From assembly GCA_029055435.1 (NCBI GenBank), contig JAIDDH010000104.1:34521-98520 (forward strand): a stretch of 64,000 bases of DNA, given 5' to 3'. The notes beneath the pieces are model-generated. The model did no database searches and was not told where the DNA came from. It saw only the letters and a program-made list of their open reading frames with translations. Position 1 is the first letter of the stretch; every line of letters begins with the position of its first letter. Positions 10,175-19,167 of this stretch are shown piece after piece. This stretch comes from Acetatifactor sp. Its GTDB lineage: Bacteria; Bacillota; Clostridia; Lachnospirales; Lachnospiraceae. The translations under genes were made by a program, and so were the position numbers.

Positions 10175-11005
10175 ATGCCGATCATATTGCCCGAGGGAAA
10201 AAGGATTACCATAAAACACAATGTGCGTCCTGCCGATTATCGAATGCATTCCATGCAAATGGCCACGGATCACTATAATATCGGCTACGTTATCTCCGGC
10301 GACAGGCGCACCATCACGCCGACCCAGAGCTTTGATTACCACGCCGGCGACGTGGCTATGGCGCCGCCTTTTTTATATCATTACACAATTCCCCAGAGCG
10401 CCCTGCCCTATGAGAGTTACATCATCAAATTTTCTCCAGATTTTATTGAGCCCTTCTTCCGACAGATCGGAAAATATATGATCGACGAACTCTATGAGCA
10501 GAAAGTCTGTCATCTGACCGGACAGTCTCAGGAAAAAGTTAAGCGGATGTTTGGCGAAATGCTATATGAATATGAGAAAGGCACAGAGTATACAGAAGTC
10601 ATTCTACAGGGAATGCTGTTCAGGCTTTTCACAACCATCTGGGAAGAACGTCTGCCGGGCAGCGCCGTCTATTTTCGCACTCCCCTGTCAGAAAAAATTA
10701 TCAGATCCCTGTATATCATAGAACAAAATTATGACTGTAAACTGACGCTGGAAAAACTGGCACGGGAATCAGGCCTCTCCGTCTCCTATTTCTCCAGATT
10801 GTTTTCCGAACAGTTGGGAATGTCCTTTACAGATTATCTGAGCGATGTCCGGATCCGGCATGCACAGTCGCTGCTCGCACAGACCGATAAAACCATTATG
10901 GAGATCGCCCTGGAAACCGGATTCTGTCACGGAGATTATCTCGCCACACAGTTCAAGGCCAAAACCGGTATGACGCCGTCTCAATTCCGGCGAAACTCCA
11001 GATGA
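10175..11005 (+). CDS. AraC family transcriptional regulator
   Basis: N-terminal cupin-like region, C-terminal double HTH (LTLEKLARESGLSVSYFSRLFSEQLGMSFTDYLSDVRIRHAQSLL...TGFCHGDYLATQFKAKTGMTPSQFRR); GGAGGAG RBS before ATG 10175; divergent from the oxidoreductase/nag genes. Confidence 0.93.
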   Translation: MPIILPEGKRITIKHNVRPADYRMHSMQMATDHYNIGYVISGDRRTITPTQSFDYHAGDVAMAPPFLYHYTIPQSALPYESYIIKFSPDFIEPFFRQIGKYMIDELYEQKVCHLTGQSQEKVKRMFGEMLYEYEKGTEYTEVILQGMLFRLFTTIWEERLPGSAVYFRTPLSEKIIRSLYIIEQNYDCKLTLEKLARESGLSVSYFSRLFSEQLGMSFTDYLSDVRIRHAQSLLAQTDKTIMEIALETGFCHGDYLATQFKAKTGMTPSQFRRNSR

Positions 11006-11026
11006 GACCCATTGAATATTTGTCTT

Positions 11027-11617
11027 TCAGAACTGTTGTGAACCGCCATCCCACCCCTGCGCAGGAAGCGCTCCCCCAATCCCATCATCGCAAATATGGT
11101 AGCCACGCTCATGGACTGCCGGAATGTTTCGATTATCTATCCGTTCATGCAGGACAGCATTGATTTTATCCGCTATGGGAAGAACTAAATTACTTGTATC
11201 AAGCCTGTTGTCATCCAGCAATGACTGCGGTAATTCTATCACGTTCAAGTAGCATGCTATTCCCCGCTGATTGGCCAGTTTGATGACCGCCAGTCCCCAG
11301 CTGTCAATGGTTGTGGGATTTTTCCTGAAAGTCATAAGGAGAACCGCTGTCAGATTGTTTTCTTTCGCTTTATAAGGGTCAACATCTATCTGCAGGTAAT
11401 AATCTGCAAGAGAGGAATAATGTAAACGAAAATCTCTAAGGCTGTCAATGATCCGATCATACTGCTGTTTTTCAATCCGCTGATCCAATCTTTGATTTAT
11501 GATATCCCAGAAATTTTGACCCTCATAATTTCCCTGCCACAATTTTTCCCATCTGAGCCGTTTACGTTCCAGTTCCGTATCAATGGCCTTCGTGCTGTAT
11601 GTTAATAGCTTGTGCAT
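11027..11617 (-). CDS. Hypothetical protein (196 aa); its 3' end runs through a ligase-gene remnant in another frame
   Basis: ORF with GAGGAGG RBS upstream of ATG 11617; no recognised family. Confidence 0.5.
   Translation of the reverse strand: MHKLLTYSTKAIDTELERKRLRWEKLWQGNYEGQNFWDIINQRLDQRIEKQQYDRIIDSLRDFRLHYSSLADYYLQIDVDPYKAKENNLTAVLLMTFRKNPTTIDSWGLAVIKLANQRGIACYLNVIELPQSLLDDNRLDTSNLVLPIADKINAVLHERIDNRNIPAVHERGYHICDDGIGGALPAQGWDGGSQQF
11041..11130 (-). pseudogene. Displaced 3'-end fragment of an O-antigen-ligase-like gene (homologous to 19179-19267)
   Basis: Direct comparison: ctgcgcaggaagcgctcccccaatcccatcatcgcaaatatggtagccacgctcatggactg vs ctgcgcaggaagcgctctcccaatcccatcactgcaaatatggtggccacgctcatggactg; encodes VATIFAMMGLGERFLRR on minus. 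Confidence 0.85.
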
Positions 11618-11645
11618 TCAAAATGCCTCCTCAACTGGTATTGAT

Positions 11646-11706
11646 TTTCATAGCAGTTAGCTTCATAAAATTATTGATTCTTCTATCCCTTTTATTTTAT
11701 CATAAT
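11646..11706. repeat. 61-bp diverged direct repeat, copy 1 (partner 18569-18629)
   Basis: Ungapped 61-nt alignment with about 10 mismatches, counted by eye. Confidence 0.7.
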
Positions 11707-11791
11707 CTGTATATGATACCAGTTATTTTAGCAAAATATAGAACAACTAAGGAGTATATTGTCGAGCATGCTAAAGCTATCATTTGATGAT

Positions 11792-11826
11792 TGAAATGAC
11801 AACTATGACGAATTGTGGTCATTTCA
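11792..11826. repeat. 9-bp stem hairpin downstream of the HlyD-like gene; possible atypical terminator
   Basis: TGAAATGAC ... GTCATTTCA; no clear U-tract. Confidence 0.45.
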
Positions 11827-11846
11827 GATGTTGCTAGAAAAAATAC

Positions 11847-13256
11847 TTAAGAACCCGCTCTATCTCCTACAAGTCTGACCACATTCCCGTTCATCAAATC
11901 GTCCGTAGAAGTCACCACAATCTTTGTATCCCCGCTGATTTCAGCACTTTCAACTGCCGTCATCATATCTGTCTGATCCAAAATGGTGACAAAAACTTTC
12001 CTCACCTTCCATTCCGTGCCCAGAATCCCCTCTCTTTCCTCTGCCACATAAACATAGTCTGCTCCTTCCTCATCATGAATGCACAGGGATGGAATGCAGG
12101 CTGCATAGTTTTCAGTCTGCCACCGGCAGCTTACTTCCACTGTCTGTCCTATGTTGATATCCAGACCTTCGCCGGACATTTCCGCCAAGGTATCCCCATT
12201 TTCTAATTTTTCTAAATAAGCAACCGCCACAGAAGTATTGATACGAGTTCCACCTTCCTGGTTCGCCTTCAACGACAATTCCTCATTAAGTTCCAGTCCA
12301 ATGCCGCCCTTAAATACAGCTTGAATCACTTTCTCGCCGTCATCCAGCGCATACAGAATCCCAGCCTCGTCCTGTGTCCGTTTTCCCACGGCAATGCGGC
12401 ATTCTATGACACGACCTGCGGATTCGCTGTATACCCATCCCTCTGCTTCTTTCAGTTCCTTCAGTTTAAGCAGTTTCTTCTCTTTATGGGCAATCTCCAA
12501 ATCCGTGCTCTCATATGCAGAACTGCTTATGGAACCTTCACTGGCAGCATCCTCTATTGCTCGGGATGCCGCCTGCAGGATGGTATCTTTCTGGCGTTTT
12601 GCATTTTCCAACTCCTGATTACAGGATTTCACATTCTGCTGAAGTTTGAGTCTTTTCTCCTGCAGATTGTACTGCTGCGTAGAATCCCCGCCTTCCACAT
12701 CTTCTCCACTTACATTGCCGTCAGCTTGAAAATCCTCCAGATATTCCTCATAAAGGGAAAGCTCCTGTTTTGCGGCCTCCAATGCCTGCGTGCATGCTTC
12801 TATCCGGGCATCCGCCTCTTTGGCTGCATTATCATAATCTTCCCTTGCTCGTGCTGCTGCCGTCTGCTGCTTTTGCTTCCTGTCATTCTCTGTCTGGACG
12901 CTTTCTTTACGGATGCTTCTTAACTGATTGATTTCCAACTCTTTTTCGTCAATGATCTCCTGAAGGTCATCGATACAGACCTGAAAAAGAGGCTCTCCTT
13001 CCTCAAAGTACGCACCATTCCGTACCACAACAGTAGATACCCTCAATCCGCTTTCCACAAAAATGCCATATTCCTGCTCCTGTTTCACTACACCGTCTAC
13101 TTTAATTTCATGGGAAAAACTGCCGCTGTAAGGAGCCTGTGTGGTAACCTTAGGCAACCTGGAACGGTAGATTCCTTTCGCTATAACTGTGCATACTGCC
13201 ATAAATCCCAGAAAAATGCCGAACCCGATGACAGCATATTTTTTACTTTTTGACAT
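11847..13256 (-). CDS. HlyD/efflux adaptor-like membrane fusion protein
   Basis: Single N-terminal TM, lipoyl-like half motifs (SGLRVSTVVVRNGAYFEEGEPLFQV; GWVYSESAGRVIEC), long central coiled coil. Confidence 0.8.
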   Translation of the reverse strand: MSKSKKYAVIGFGIFLGFMAVCTVIAKGIYRSRLPKVTTQAPYSGSFSHEIKVDGVVKQEQEYGIFVESGLRVSTVVVRNGAYFEEGEPLFQVCIDDLQEIIDEKELEINQLRSIRKESVQTENDRKQKQQTAAARAREDYDNAAKEADARIEACTQALEAAKQELSLYEEYLEDFQADGNVSGEDVEGGDSTQQYNLQEKRLKLQQNVKSCNQELENAKRQKDTILQAASRAIEDAASEGSISSSAYESTDLEIAHKEKKLLKLKELKEAEGWVYSESAGRVIECRIAVGKRTQDEAGILYALDDGEKVIQAVFKGGIGLELNEELSLKANQEGGTRINTSVAVAYLEKLENGDTLAEMSGEGLDINIGQTVEVSCRWQTENYAACIPSLCIHDEEGADYVYVAEEREGILGTEWKVRKVFVTILDQTDMMTAVESAEISGDTKIVVTSTDDLMNGNVVRLVGDRAGS

Positions 13257-13268
13257 ATGTATTTACTC

Positions 13269-14141
13269 CTACCCTTTCAATGCAGAAGACACAATCCCCT
13301 GCTCTAAAGAATCCTTAAAGATTCCGAATACAAAGAAAGATACAATCAGGGTAATCACGGATGCCGCACATGCCCGCCCTGCCTGCGTTGTATCAATCTG
13401 GGCTAAAAACAGGGACAGAGGCCACAAAGACATATCTTTCAAAAAGGCAAGGGGCTCCTCCACCATGTTCCACACCTCAAAAAAACTCAGGACAAACGCT
13501 GATGTAATGCTGCTTTCTGCCAGAGGCATCCCGATTTTCACTAAAATCGTCCACTCATTGGCACCATCTATTCTTGCCACCTCAAACAATTCCGCAGGGA
13601 TTCTCCTGAAGCCTCTATAAATCAGAAACACGGGAAAAGTGGAAAACACGGACGGCAGGATAACCGCCCACTCACTGTCTAGCAGCCCGGCGCTGTTTAA
13701 TACTATATATTTTGCCAGCATGGTGGCCTGAAAGGGCAGCAGCATAAGTACAATATAAATGAAAAACAGCACTCCCCTCCCTTTCTGATAAACTGCAAAA
13801 AACCATGCCCCCGGAATGCCAATCAAAAGATGTCCTACAAGTATACACGCCGCTATTTTTATGGAATTCCAGAATAATACCAGAAAGTCCGGAGCATAAA
13901 AAAGAAGTTCTTTATAGTTTTCCAAAGTGGGATAATCCGGTATCCATTTCCAGCTGATATATCCTTGATTATCCAGCAGTAACGGTGCTGTCCGTTCTTT
14001 CCATTCAATGGCATCGGTAACCGAACCACAGAAGAGTATTACAAGGGGCATACAGATCAGAATTCCCGTCCCAATCATACAGAACAGGGACAGCTTGTCC
14101 ATACACCAACTTAGCCACCGATTTGCATTATTTTTGTTCAT
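13269..14141 (-). CDS. Carbohydrate-type ABC transporter permease (MalG-like)
   Basis: Six-TM permease with EAA-type loop (ELFEVARIDGANEWTILVKIGMPLAESSI). Confidence 0.9.
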   Translation of the reverse strand: MNKNNANRWLSWCMDKLSLFCMIGTGILICMPLVILFCGSVTDAIEWKERTAPLLLDNQGYISWKWIPDYPTLENYKELLFYAPDFLVLFWNSIKIAACILVGHLLIGIPGAWFFAVYQKGRGVLFFIYIVLMLLPFQATMLAKYIVLNSAGLLDSEWAVILPSVFSTFPVFLIYRGFRRIPAELFEVARIDGANEWTILVKIGMPLAESSITSAFVLSFFEVWNMVEEPLAFLKDMSLWPLSLFLAQIDTTQAGRACAASVITLIVSFFVFGIFKDSLEQGIVSSALKG

Positions 14142-14142
14142 G

Positions 14143-14988
14143 CTAATCCTCCCTGTCCCACTGCCTCCGGAGAAGAAAACTGACCGTCCCCAAGACCGCC
14201 ACCAGCAGCACCGCCCCGGCTGCCAGCTTATCCTGCTCTAAATTCACATACCAATTATTAAATACATTCTGAATCATGTAGATACTCTTCTGGGGATATG
14301 CGCCTCCCACCAAATAGACCTCCCTAAACGCCTTAAAGGAATTTAAGATAGACACCACAAGGATGGTGAACATACTCCCTTTCAGGCAGGGCAGCGTTAC
14401 TTTGAAAAAAACCTGTACTTTTCCTGCCCCGTCCACCTTTGCCGCATCTATGATTTCTCCGGGTATGGATTTCAGTCCGGCAAGCCAAAGCACCACAGTA
14501 TATCCCAGATTTTTCCACAAATAGCTGATTACCAAAATCAAAAATGCGCTTTTTTCCCCCAGAAAATCCACATGGGTTCCCAATGCCCTGTTTAGGAACC
14601 CCTGTTCCGAGAACAGCAGCTTCCACACCAGAACCATTGTGGCAGCCGGTACTGCCATGGGCAGAAGATACAGATACTTATATCTGTCATATACGGGCTT
14701 TCTGTGAATCATCAACGCAAGACCCAGGCTCAGGATCAGAAGCAGGGGAAGCCCCGCCGCCATAAAACGCAGCGTATTTGCAGCGGCAAGACGGAACGCC
14801 GAATTGCGGAGTACTGTGGCATAATTCTTTATTCCCACAAACTCACCGGACATGGCCGTGCAGAAAGAAGATAGCACAACTTTTGCAAAAGGCACCATCA
14901 CAAAAAAGGTCACTCCTGCAAGGCTTGGCAATAAAAAAAGTACATTTTTATTCCGCAAGGTATATTTCCAATTCTTCTTCCATCTCAT
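14143..14988 (-). CDS. Carbohydrate-type ABC transporter permease (MalF/UgpA-like)
   Basis: EAA-type loop (GEIIDAAKVDGAGKVQVFFKVTLPCLKGSMF); start overlaps the upstream gene by 41 nt. Confidence 0.9.
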   Translation of the reverse strand: MRWKKNWKYTLRNKNVLFLLPSLAGVTFFVMVPFAKVVLSSFCTAMSGEFVGIKNYATVLRNSAFRLAAANTLRFMAAGLPLLLILSLGLALMIHRKPVYDRYKYLYLLPMAVPAATMVLVWKLLFSEQGFLNRALGTHVDFLGEKSAFLILVISYLWKNLGYTVVLWLAGLKSIPGEIIDAAKVDGAGKVQVFFKVTLPCLKGSMFTILVVSILNSFKAFREVYLVGGAYPQKSIYMIQNVFNNWYVNLEQDKLAAGAVLLVAVLGTVSFLLRRQWDRED

Positions 14989-17194
14989 CTACAGCCTCCT
15001 TTATGCCAATCTCTCCTGTCAGTGCCCTCTGTCCATATTCGATCACCGCTTCATATATCCGGTTATCGCAGTAATTCACCCCCGAAACGCTCTCAAACAG
15101 GCTGTCCAGCTTGACAAAATTCTCCGAAGTCGGCCAATAGATTCCCAGAACAGCAAATGTTCCATCCGGGGTACTATATCCAAAATGCATGTATGTTCTG
15201 GTGCTGTCCTCTTTAGGATTTGCCTGCCTCTTCTGATAAGCGCTTTTGTTCACGGGAGTCCCGCTTAACGCTGTGCTGCCCTGAAATTCTTGGGAAAAAA
15301 TATATGTAAGGAACAGCCTGCAGTTCTCCTTATTTTGGGATGCGCTGTTCATTGCCATCAAGCTGACAGGCAGGCAGGTTCCGTAATTCTGCCCCGGCAT
15401 CATCCGGTAACTGCCTCCCACATAGTCCAATTGCCCCTGTGCCAGCGGATAGTCCTCCCATGCGCTGCTTAAATATCCTGCATAGAAAGGCTGTTCAGGA
15501 AACATCAACTTGACAGAGAGAGCCCCTGACAGGCCATGAGAGCCATGCTTCCTTACTAGAACATTCTCCCCATTGCCCCAATTCGTCCCTCCTATATATA
15601 TACTTTCTGTACCTTCCGGCAGTCTTTCCATCTGAAGGTCATAAATCCTCTTCACCTGTGTCAGGAAATCCTCCACCGCAACCCTGTCCAGCGTGCCGTC
15701 TTCCGTCATCCATGCCCCCATGGAGGATTGGGCAAAAAGGCGGAGCGTTTCTTCTGCAGAACGGGTTCCTATCACGGAACCTTCCTGCGCTCCTGCAGCT
15801 TTCTCCAGCTCCTGCGCAAGCTGCTGCAGGCTCTGAATCTCTTCCATTGCCTGAATCTTTTCCGCATCCCCGCCCAATGCGGGCACCGCAAAGGTAAGGG
15901 GCATCACATATTGCCCTGCCTCCGATGCAAACCCGTCTATCACCGGCATAAAATATTCTTCCTCCGGCATAGTTTCCCGCAGAGAAGACAAATCCTCCAA
16001 AACACCTTTTTCTATATAGGAATCAATGGGAAGGTCATCCATTACCAGAATGTCCGGCCCGGTACCTGCTGACAGCTCCGTGCTCAGATTCCTGAGGGCA
16101 TCTTCCTCTGTCATGCCATAGTCCGGCTTCACTCCCACCTCATACCGGATGCTCAGTTCCGGGTATTTTCTGCGGAATGCGCTGACTGCCTGCCGGATAT
16201 TTCCATCCTCGTAAAGGCTGTAAACCCGCAGGCAGCTCTCCGGCTCTGCAGGAAGGGTTTCATCCATGACATAGCGCATCAGTTTCCCGTCCGAATACAA
16301 AATATAAAATATACGCCCCGTTTCCCCTTCCGTCACAGCCATGCCGGCAAATTCTTTATCCACATCGCTGATGCTGTACATGTCTCCGTCAAGAATGCAT
16401 TCCGTTTCCCCGCCGTATAGCTTATAGGAATATATCCCGCTTCGCATCAGCAGGAGGATTTCATCCTCGCCGGAACGGCGGGATCCGCAGGGGTAAAGAA
16501 TCAAAGGAGAAGTCTCAATTACGGAATTGTCCAATTTCCCGGCCAGCAGGGAAGACAGAGTCTCGTCCTGTTTCTCTGCAACTTTTTTGTTCTGCAGATC
16601 ATACAGCAGCACTCCGCTTGAATGAACAACGAATAACATATCTTCATCTGCCGCAAGGTAAAGCGGATAGAAAGTGCTTTCTGTCAAAAACAGCATTTCG
16701 CCGGTTGCCGGGTCGATTTGGTATATCTCGTATCCCTTGCACATATAGAAATAATCTGCTCCATAATAAAAATGGGGGTATTCCTCTTCTTTGATCTTTT
16801 CCAGCAGGATTTCCCTGCCGTCAGCAGTCACCAGCGTATATCTTCGGACACCCTCCGGATATTCCGCCACAATCCTGCTTCCGTCAGGAGCCCCCACTTC
16901 ACAGGATGATGCATAGGAAGCATTATTTCCAGATGCGGCAGGTGGCATTTCTGCCTTTTCAAAAGCCGTTCCGTCATTCATACAGACCATGTCCCCGCCG
17001 TATGATTCTATCAAGCGCAGGTTCTGCTCTCCCTGCACCAGCGCAGTATAATTGCCCCGACTATTCGGCAGCGCGACCTGCTCCTCCACATAGCGCCCCA
17101 TGGCTGCCTGTCCGGAGTTTCCGCAGCCGCTACAAAGCAAAACCAGCACTGTTAGAACAAACAAAGCTCTTATGCAAAATTTCATAATTTCCAC
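14948..17194 (-). CDS. Extracellular solute-binding lipoprotein with large N-terminal propeller-like extension (748 aa)
   Basis: Lipobox-like VLLCSGCGNSG; C-terminal half resembles family-1 SBP (QAVSAFRRKYPELSIRYEV, ELSAGTGPDILVMDDLPID). Confidence 0.85.
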   Translation of the reverse strand: MEIMKFCIRALFVLTVLVLLCSGCGNSGQAAMGRYVEEQVALPNSRGNYTALVQGEQNLRLIESYGGDMVCMNDGTAFEKAEMPPAASGNNASYASSCEVGAPDGSRIVAEYPEGVRRYTLVTADGREILLEKIKEEEYPHFYYGADYFYMCKGYEIYQIDPATGEMLFLTESTFYPLYLAADEDMLFVVHSSGVLLYDLQNKKVAEKQDETLSSLLAGKLDNSVIETSPLILYPCGSRRSGEDEILLLMRSGIYSYKLYGGETECILDGDMYSISDVDKEFAGMAVTEGETGRIFYILYSDGKLMRYVMDETLPAEPESCLRVYSLYEDGNIRQAVSAFRRKYPELSIRYEVGVKPDYGMTEEDALRNLSTELSAGTGPDILVMDDLPIDSYIEKGVLEDLSSLRETMPEEEYFMPVIDGFASEAGQYVMPLTFAVPALGGDAEKIQAMEEIQSLQQLAQELEKAAGAQEGSVIGTRSAEETLRLFAQSSMGAWMTEDGTLDRVAVEDFLTQVKRIYDLQMERLPEGTESIYIGGTNWGNGENVLVRKHGSHGLSGALSVKLMFPEQPFYAGYLSSAWEDYPLAQGQLDYVGGSYRMMPGQNYGTCLPVSLMAMNSASQNKENCRLFLTYIFSQEFQGSTALSGTPVNKSAYQKRQANPKEDSTRTYMHFGYSTPDGTFAVLGIYWPTSENFVKLDSLFESVSGVNYCDNRIYEAVIEYGQRALTGEIGIKEAVDEMEEELEIYLAE

Positions 17195-17198
17195 CCCT

Positions 17199-17813
17199 TT
17201 ACTTTAAATCTGGATGAGGGATTTTTATATCCTCTAGTGTAAGATTCTCAAATTCCTCTATTGTTCCCGTATATTGATACTCAACTATCGATATAACTAT
17301 TATTTTGTGGTTCGTATCAAAATCAATATCATATTCTGTGCCTGCATTTTCTAATCGGGCGATATCCCGAAAAAAAATATTCATGTCGGATTCCGAATAT
17401 TCATAACGTCTTTCTGCCGCCAGTCCGAATGGCCTCACTCCTACTCCTGATTTCGGCTTGCCGAACAGAAATACAACTACGAGCAGAACCAGAAGCACTA
17501 TATTTACAGCAATTGCCGCAAGTAACTTTTTCTTAAAATTAGATGCTTCTTTCCCCATCCTTCGCAGGTTATTGTCCGAACTTTCTTTCACCTCATCCGC
17601 ATTCAGATACCGCCCCGCCAATATTTCATTAATGCTGATTTCATAAAAATCACTCAGTCGCTGCAAGGAATCTATGTCCGGAATACCCCTGCCGGTTTCC
17701 CACCGGGACACCGCTTTATCCGAGACTTGTATTGCCTCCGCCACTTCCTTTTGTTTCATTCCTTTTTGTTTTCTCAATTCACTAAGAAAACACCCTATCA
17801 AATACGCATCCAT
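17199..17813 (-). CDS. XRE-family HTH regulator with a C-terminal TM segment and extracytoplasmic domain
   Basis: LRKQKGMKQKEVAEAIQVSDKAVSRWETGRGIPDIDSLQRLSDFYEISINEIL; TM AIAVNIVLLVLLVVVFLF. Confidence 0.92.
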   Translation of the reverse strand: MDAYLIGCFLSELRKQKGMKQKEVAEAIQVSDKAVSRWETGRGIPDIDSLQRLSDFYEISINEILAGRYLNADEVKESSDNNLRRMGKEASNFKKKLLAAIAVNIVLLVLLVVVFLFGKPKSGVGVRPFGLAAERRYEYSESDMNIFFRDIARLENAGTEYDIDFDTNHKIIVISIVEYQYTGTIEEFENLTLEDIKIPHPDLK

Positions 17814-17934
17814 TGCTATCCTCCCTATGTCATACTCTTAATGTAATTTTACTCCTCATCTGTATTTTTTCACCCTATGCTGCATAGAGTGCAGTAAATA
17901 TGGCATATTATTTTTTCTTACGGTGATAGACTAT

Positions 17935-18055
17935 ATGGCTACAACAAATATCAATGTTCGTGTGATATGAAGAGATGAAGAAAAATCCAGGCAATTACAA
18001 ACGATATGAATCTTTTGACGAGATATTAGATGAGGTATTTCAATTAAAATTTGTG
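17935..18055 (+). pseudogene. Internally deleted DinJ/RelB-type antitoxin remnant
   Basis: MATTNINVRV (17935-17964) followed almost at once, in a different frame, by EEMKKNPGNYKRYESFDEILDEVF (17969 onward), resembling the two ends of a DinJ/RelB antitoxin. Confidence 0.6.
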
Positions 18056-18573
18056 TCAATAAACTGGATATACTGTTTTCTATTTATAGCAGTGGAATTG
18101 TTCAAATACCATTCAAATGATTCTTTCAATCCTTCTTCCAGTGATTTTGTCTCCGGCATCAGCATCTCTTGAGATGTCACCTCAAGGCAATATTCATAGT
18201 CATAAAAGCTAAAGTAGCAGGTTTTTTATCCAGAATAATATCCATGAACCGGCACAAATCATTTATATGAAAAAACTGCAGCCTCAATTGTCCCTCTTTG
18301 GGCAAATAGAATTTTCTGTTATTTAATGCACATTCAAAAACAAACGCTTCCCGATATAAGTTGTTCATCGGTCCATACAAATATGGCGGACGTAAAATAT
18401 AGGCGTTGGGATTTCGTTTGGTCAATGTCTGTCAGCTTCAATCAATGTAACTCCCTCTGATTGAGCTTTGCTGTTCCGATTCAAAACAAATACATGATAT
18501 CCTTTTTTGACATAATACTCTGCCGCATACCGGCTGGCAAAAACTGTACCGCCTGTAATTAATACGTTTTTCA
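18040..18573 (-). pseudogene. NAD-dependent epimerase/dehydratase remnant with internal deletion and frameshift
   Basis: N-term MKNVLITGGTVFASRYAAEYYVKKGYHVFVLNRNSKAQSEGVTLIEADRH*; middle RNPNAYILRPPYLYGPMNNLYREAFVFECAL...DLCRFMDIILDKK; C-term in another frame SFYDYEYCLEVTSQEMLMPETKSLEEGLKESFEWYLNN...YIQFIDTNFN*. Confidence 0.85.
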
Positions 18574-18629
18574 TAGCCGTTATCTCCGCTAAATTATTGA
18601 TTTCTCTATCCTTTTTATTTTATTATAAT
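18569..18629. repeat. 61-bp diverged direct repeat, copy 2, spanning the epimerase-remnant start codon and upstream region
   Basis: See copy 1 at 11646-11706. Confidence 0.7.
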
Positions 18630-18659
18630 TAATGAAAAAGGACACGCCGGAGGAGCAAA

Positions 18660-19151
18660 ATGGAATATTTGTTTGGAAACTATAAGGTAGATATCGATGT
18701 CGAAAAAACTCGTGCCTTTTATAATCAGGCAGACTTTATCACGAGTGGATGTCAATGCGACGGATGTTGTAATTATGAAAGAGCTGTAGACTATTTTCCG
18801 GACCAGGTAAAATCATTTTTTGCAGAGATAGGCGTCGATCTGAAAAAAGCTGCTGAAATCATCGCGTATGTTGCTGAAAATGATGGGAAGTCAATCTATT
18901 ATGGAGGTTTCTATCATGTCTGTGGGGTGATGATGTCGAACACGGATGTATGGATTTCTCAATGGGATCAGGAAAACTCTCATTTGTCCGCATTAGATGA
19001 TGATAGTATGTATTCCATAGCAGAGAATTATAAAATTGGCTTTACAAATAAATGTGCTTTGATAGAAGACAATTTCCCGGCGCCTGTGCTGCAAATAGAG
19101 ATTGCATTCCACTGCCCGTGGGTATTGGAAAAAGAAAATACGTATGGCTGA
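18660..19151 (+). CDS. Hypothetical protein with Cys-rich CQCDGCCNY motif (163 aa)
   Basis: Complete ORF with GGAGGAG RBS; no assigned family. Confidence 0.65.
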   Translation: MEYLFGNYKVDIDVEKTRAFYNQADFITSGCQCDGCCNYERAVDYFPDQVKSFFAEIGVDLKKAAEIIAYVAENDGKSIYYGGFYHVCGVMMSNTDVWISQWDQENSHLSALDDDSMYSIAENYKIGFTNKCALIEDNFPAPVLQIEIAFHCPWVLEKENTYG

Positions 19152-19167
19152 TAATTGTTTTGAATTT

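Noticed and set aside
14948-14988. 41-nt overlap of the SBP and permease genes as an anomaly
   Set aside because: Short co-directional overlaps are common and consistent with translational coupling.
17975-18172. 65-aa plus-strand ORF as a real gene
   Set aside because: Its N-terminal part is the tail of a deleted DinJ/RelB antitoxin and its 3' half is antisense to the epimerase remnant.
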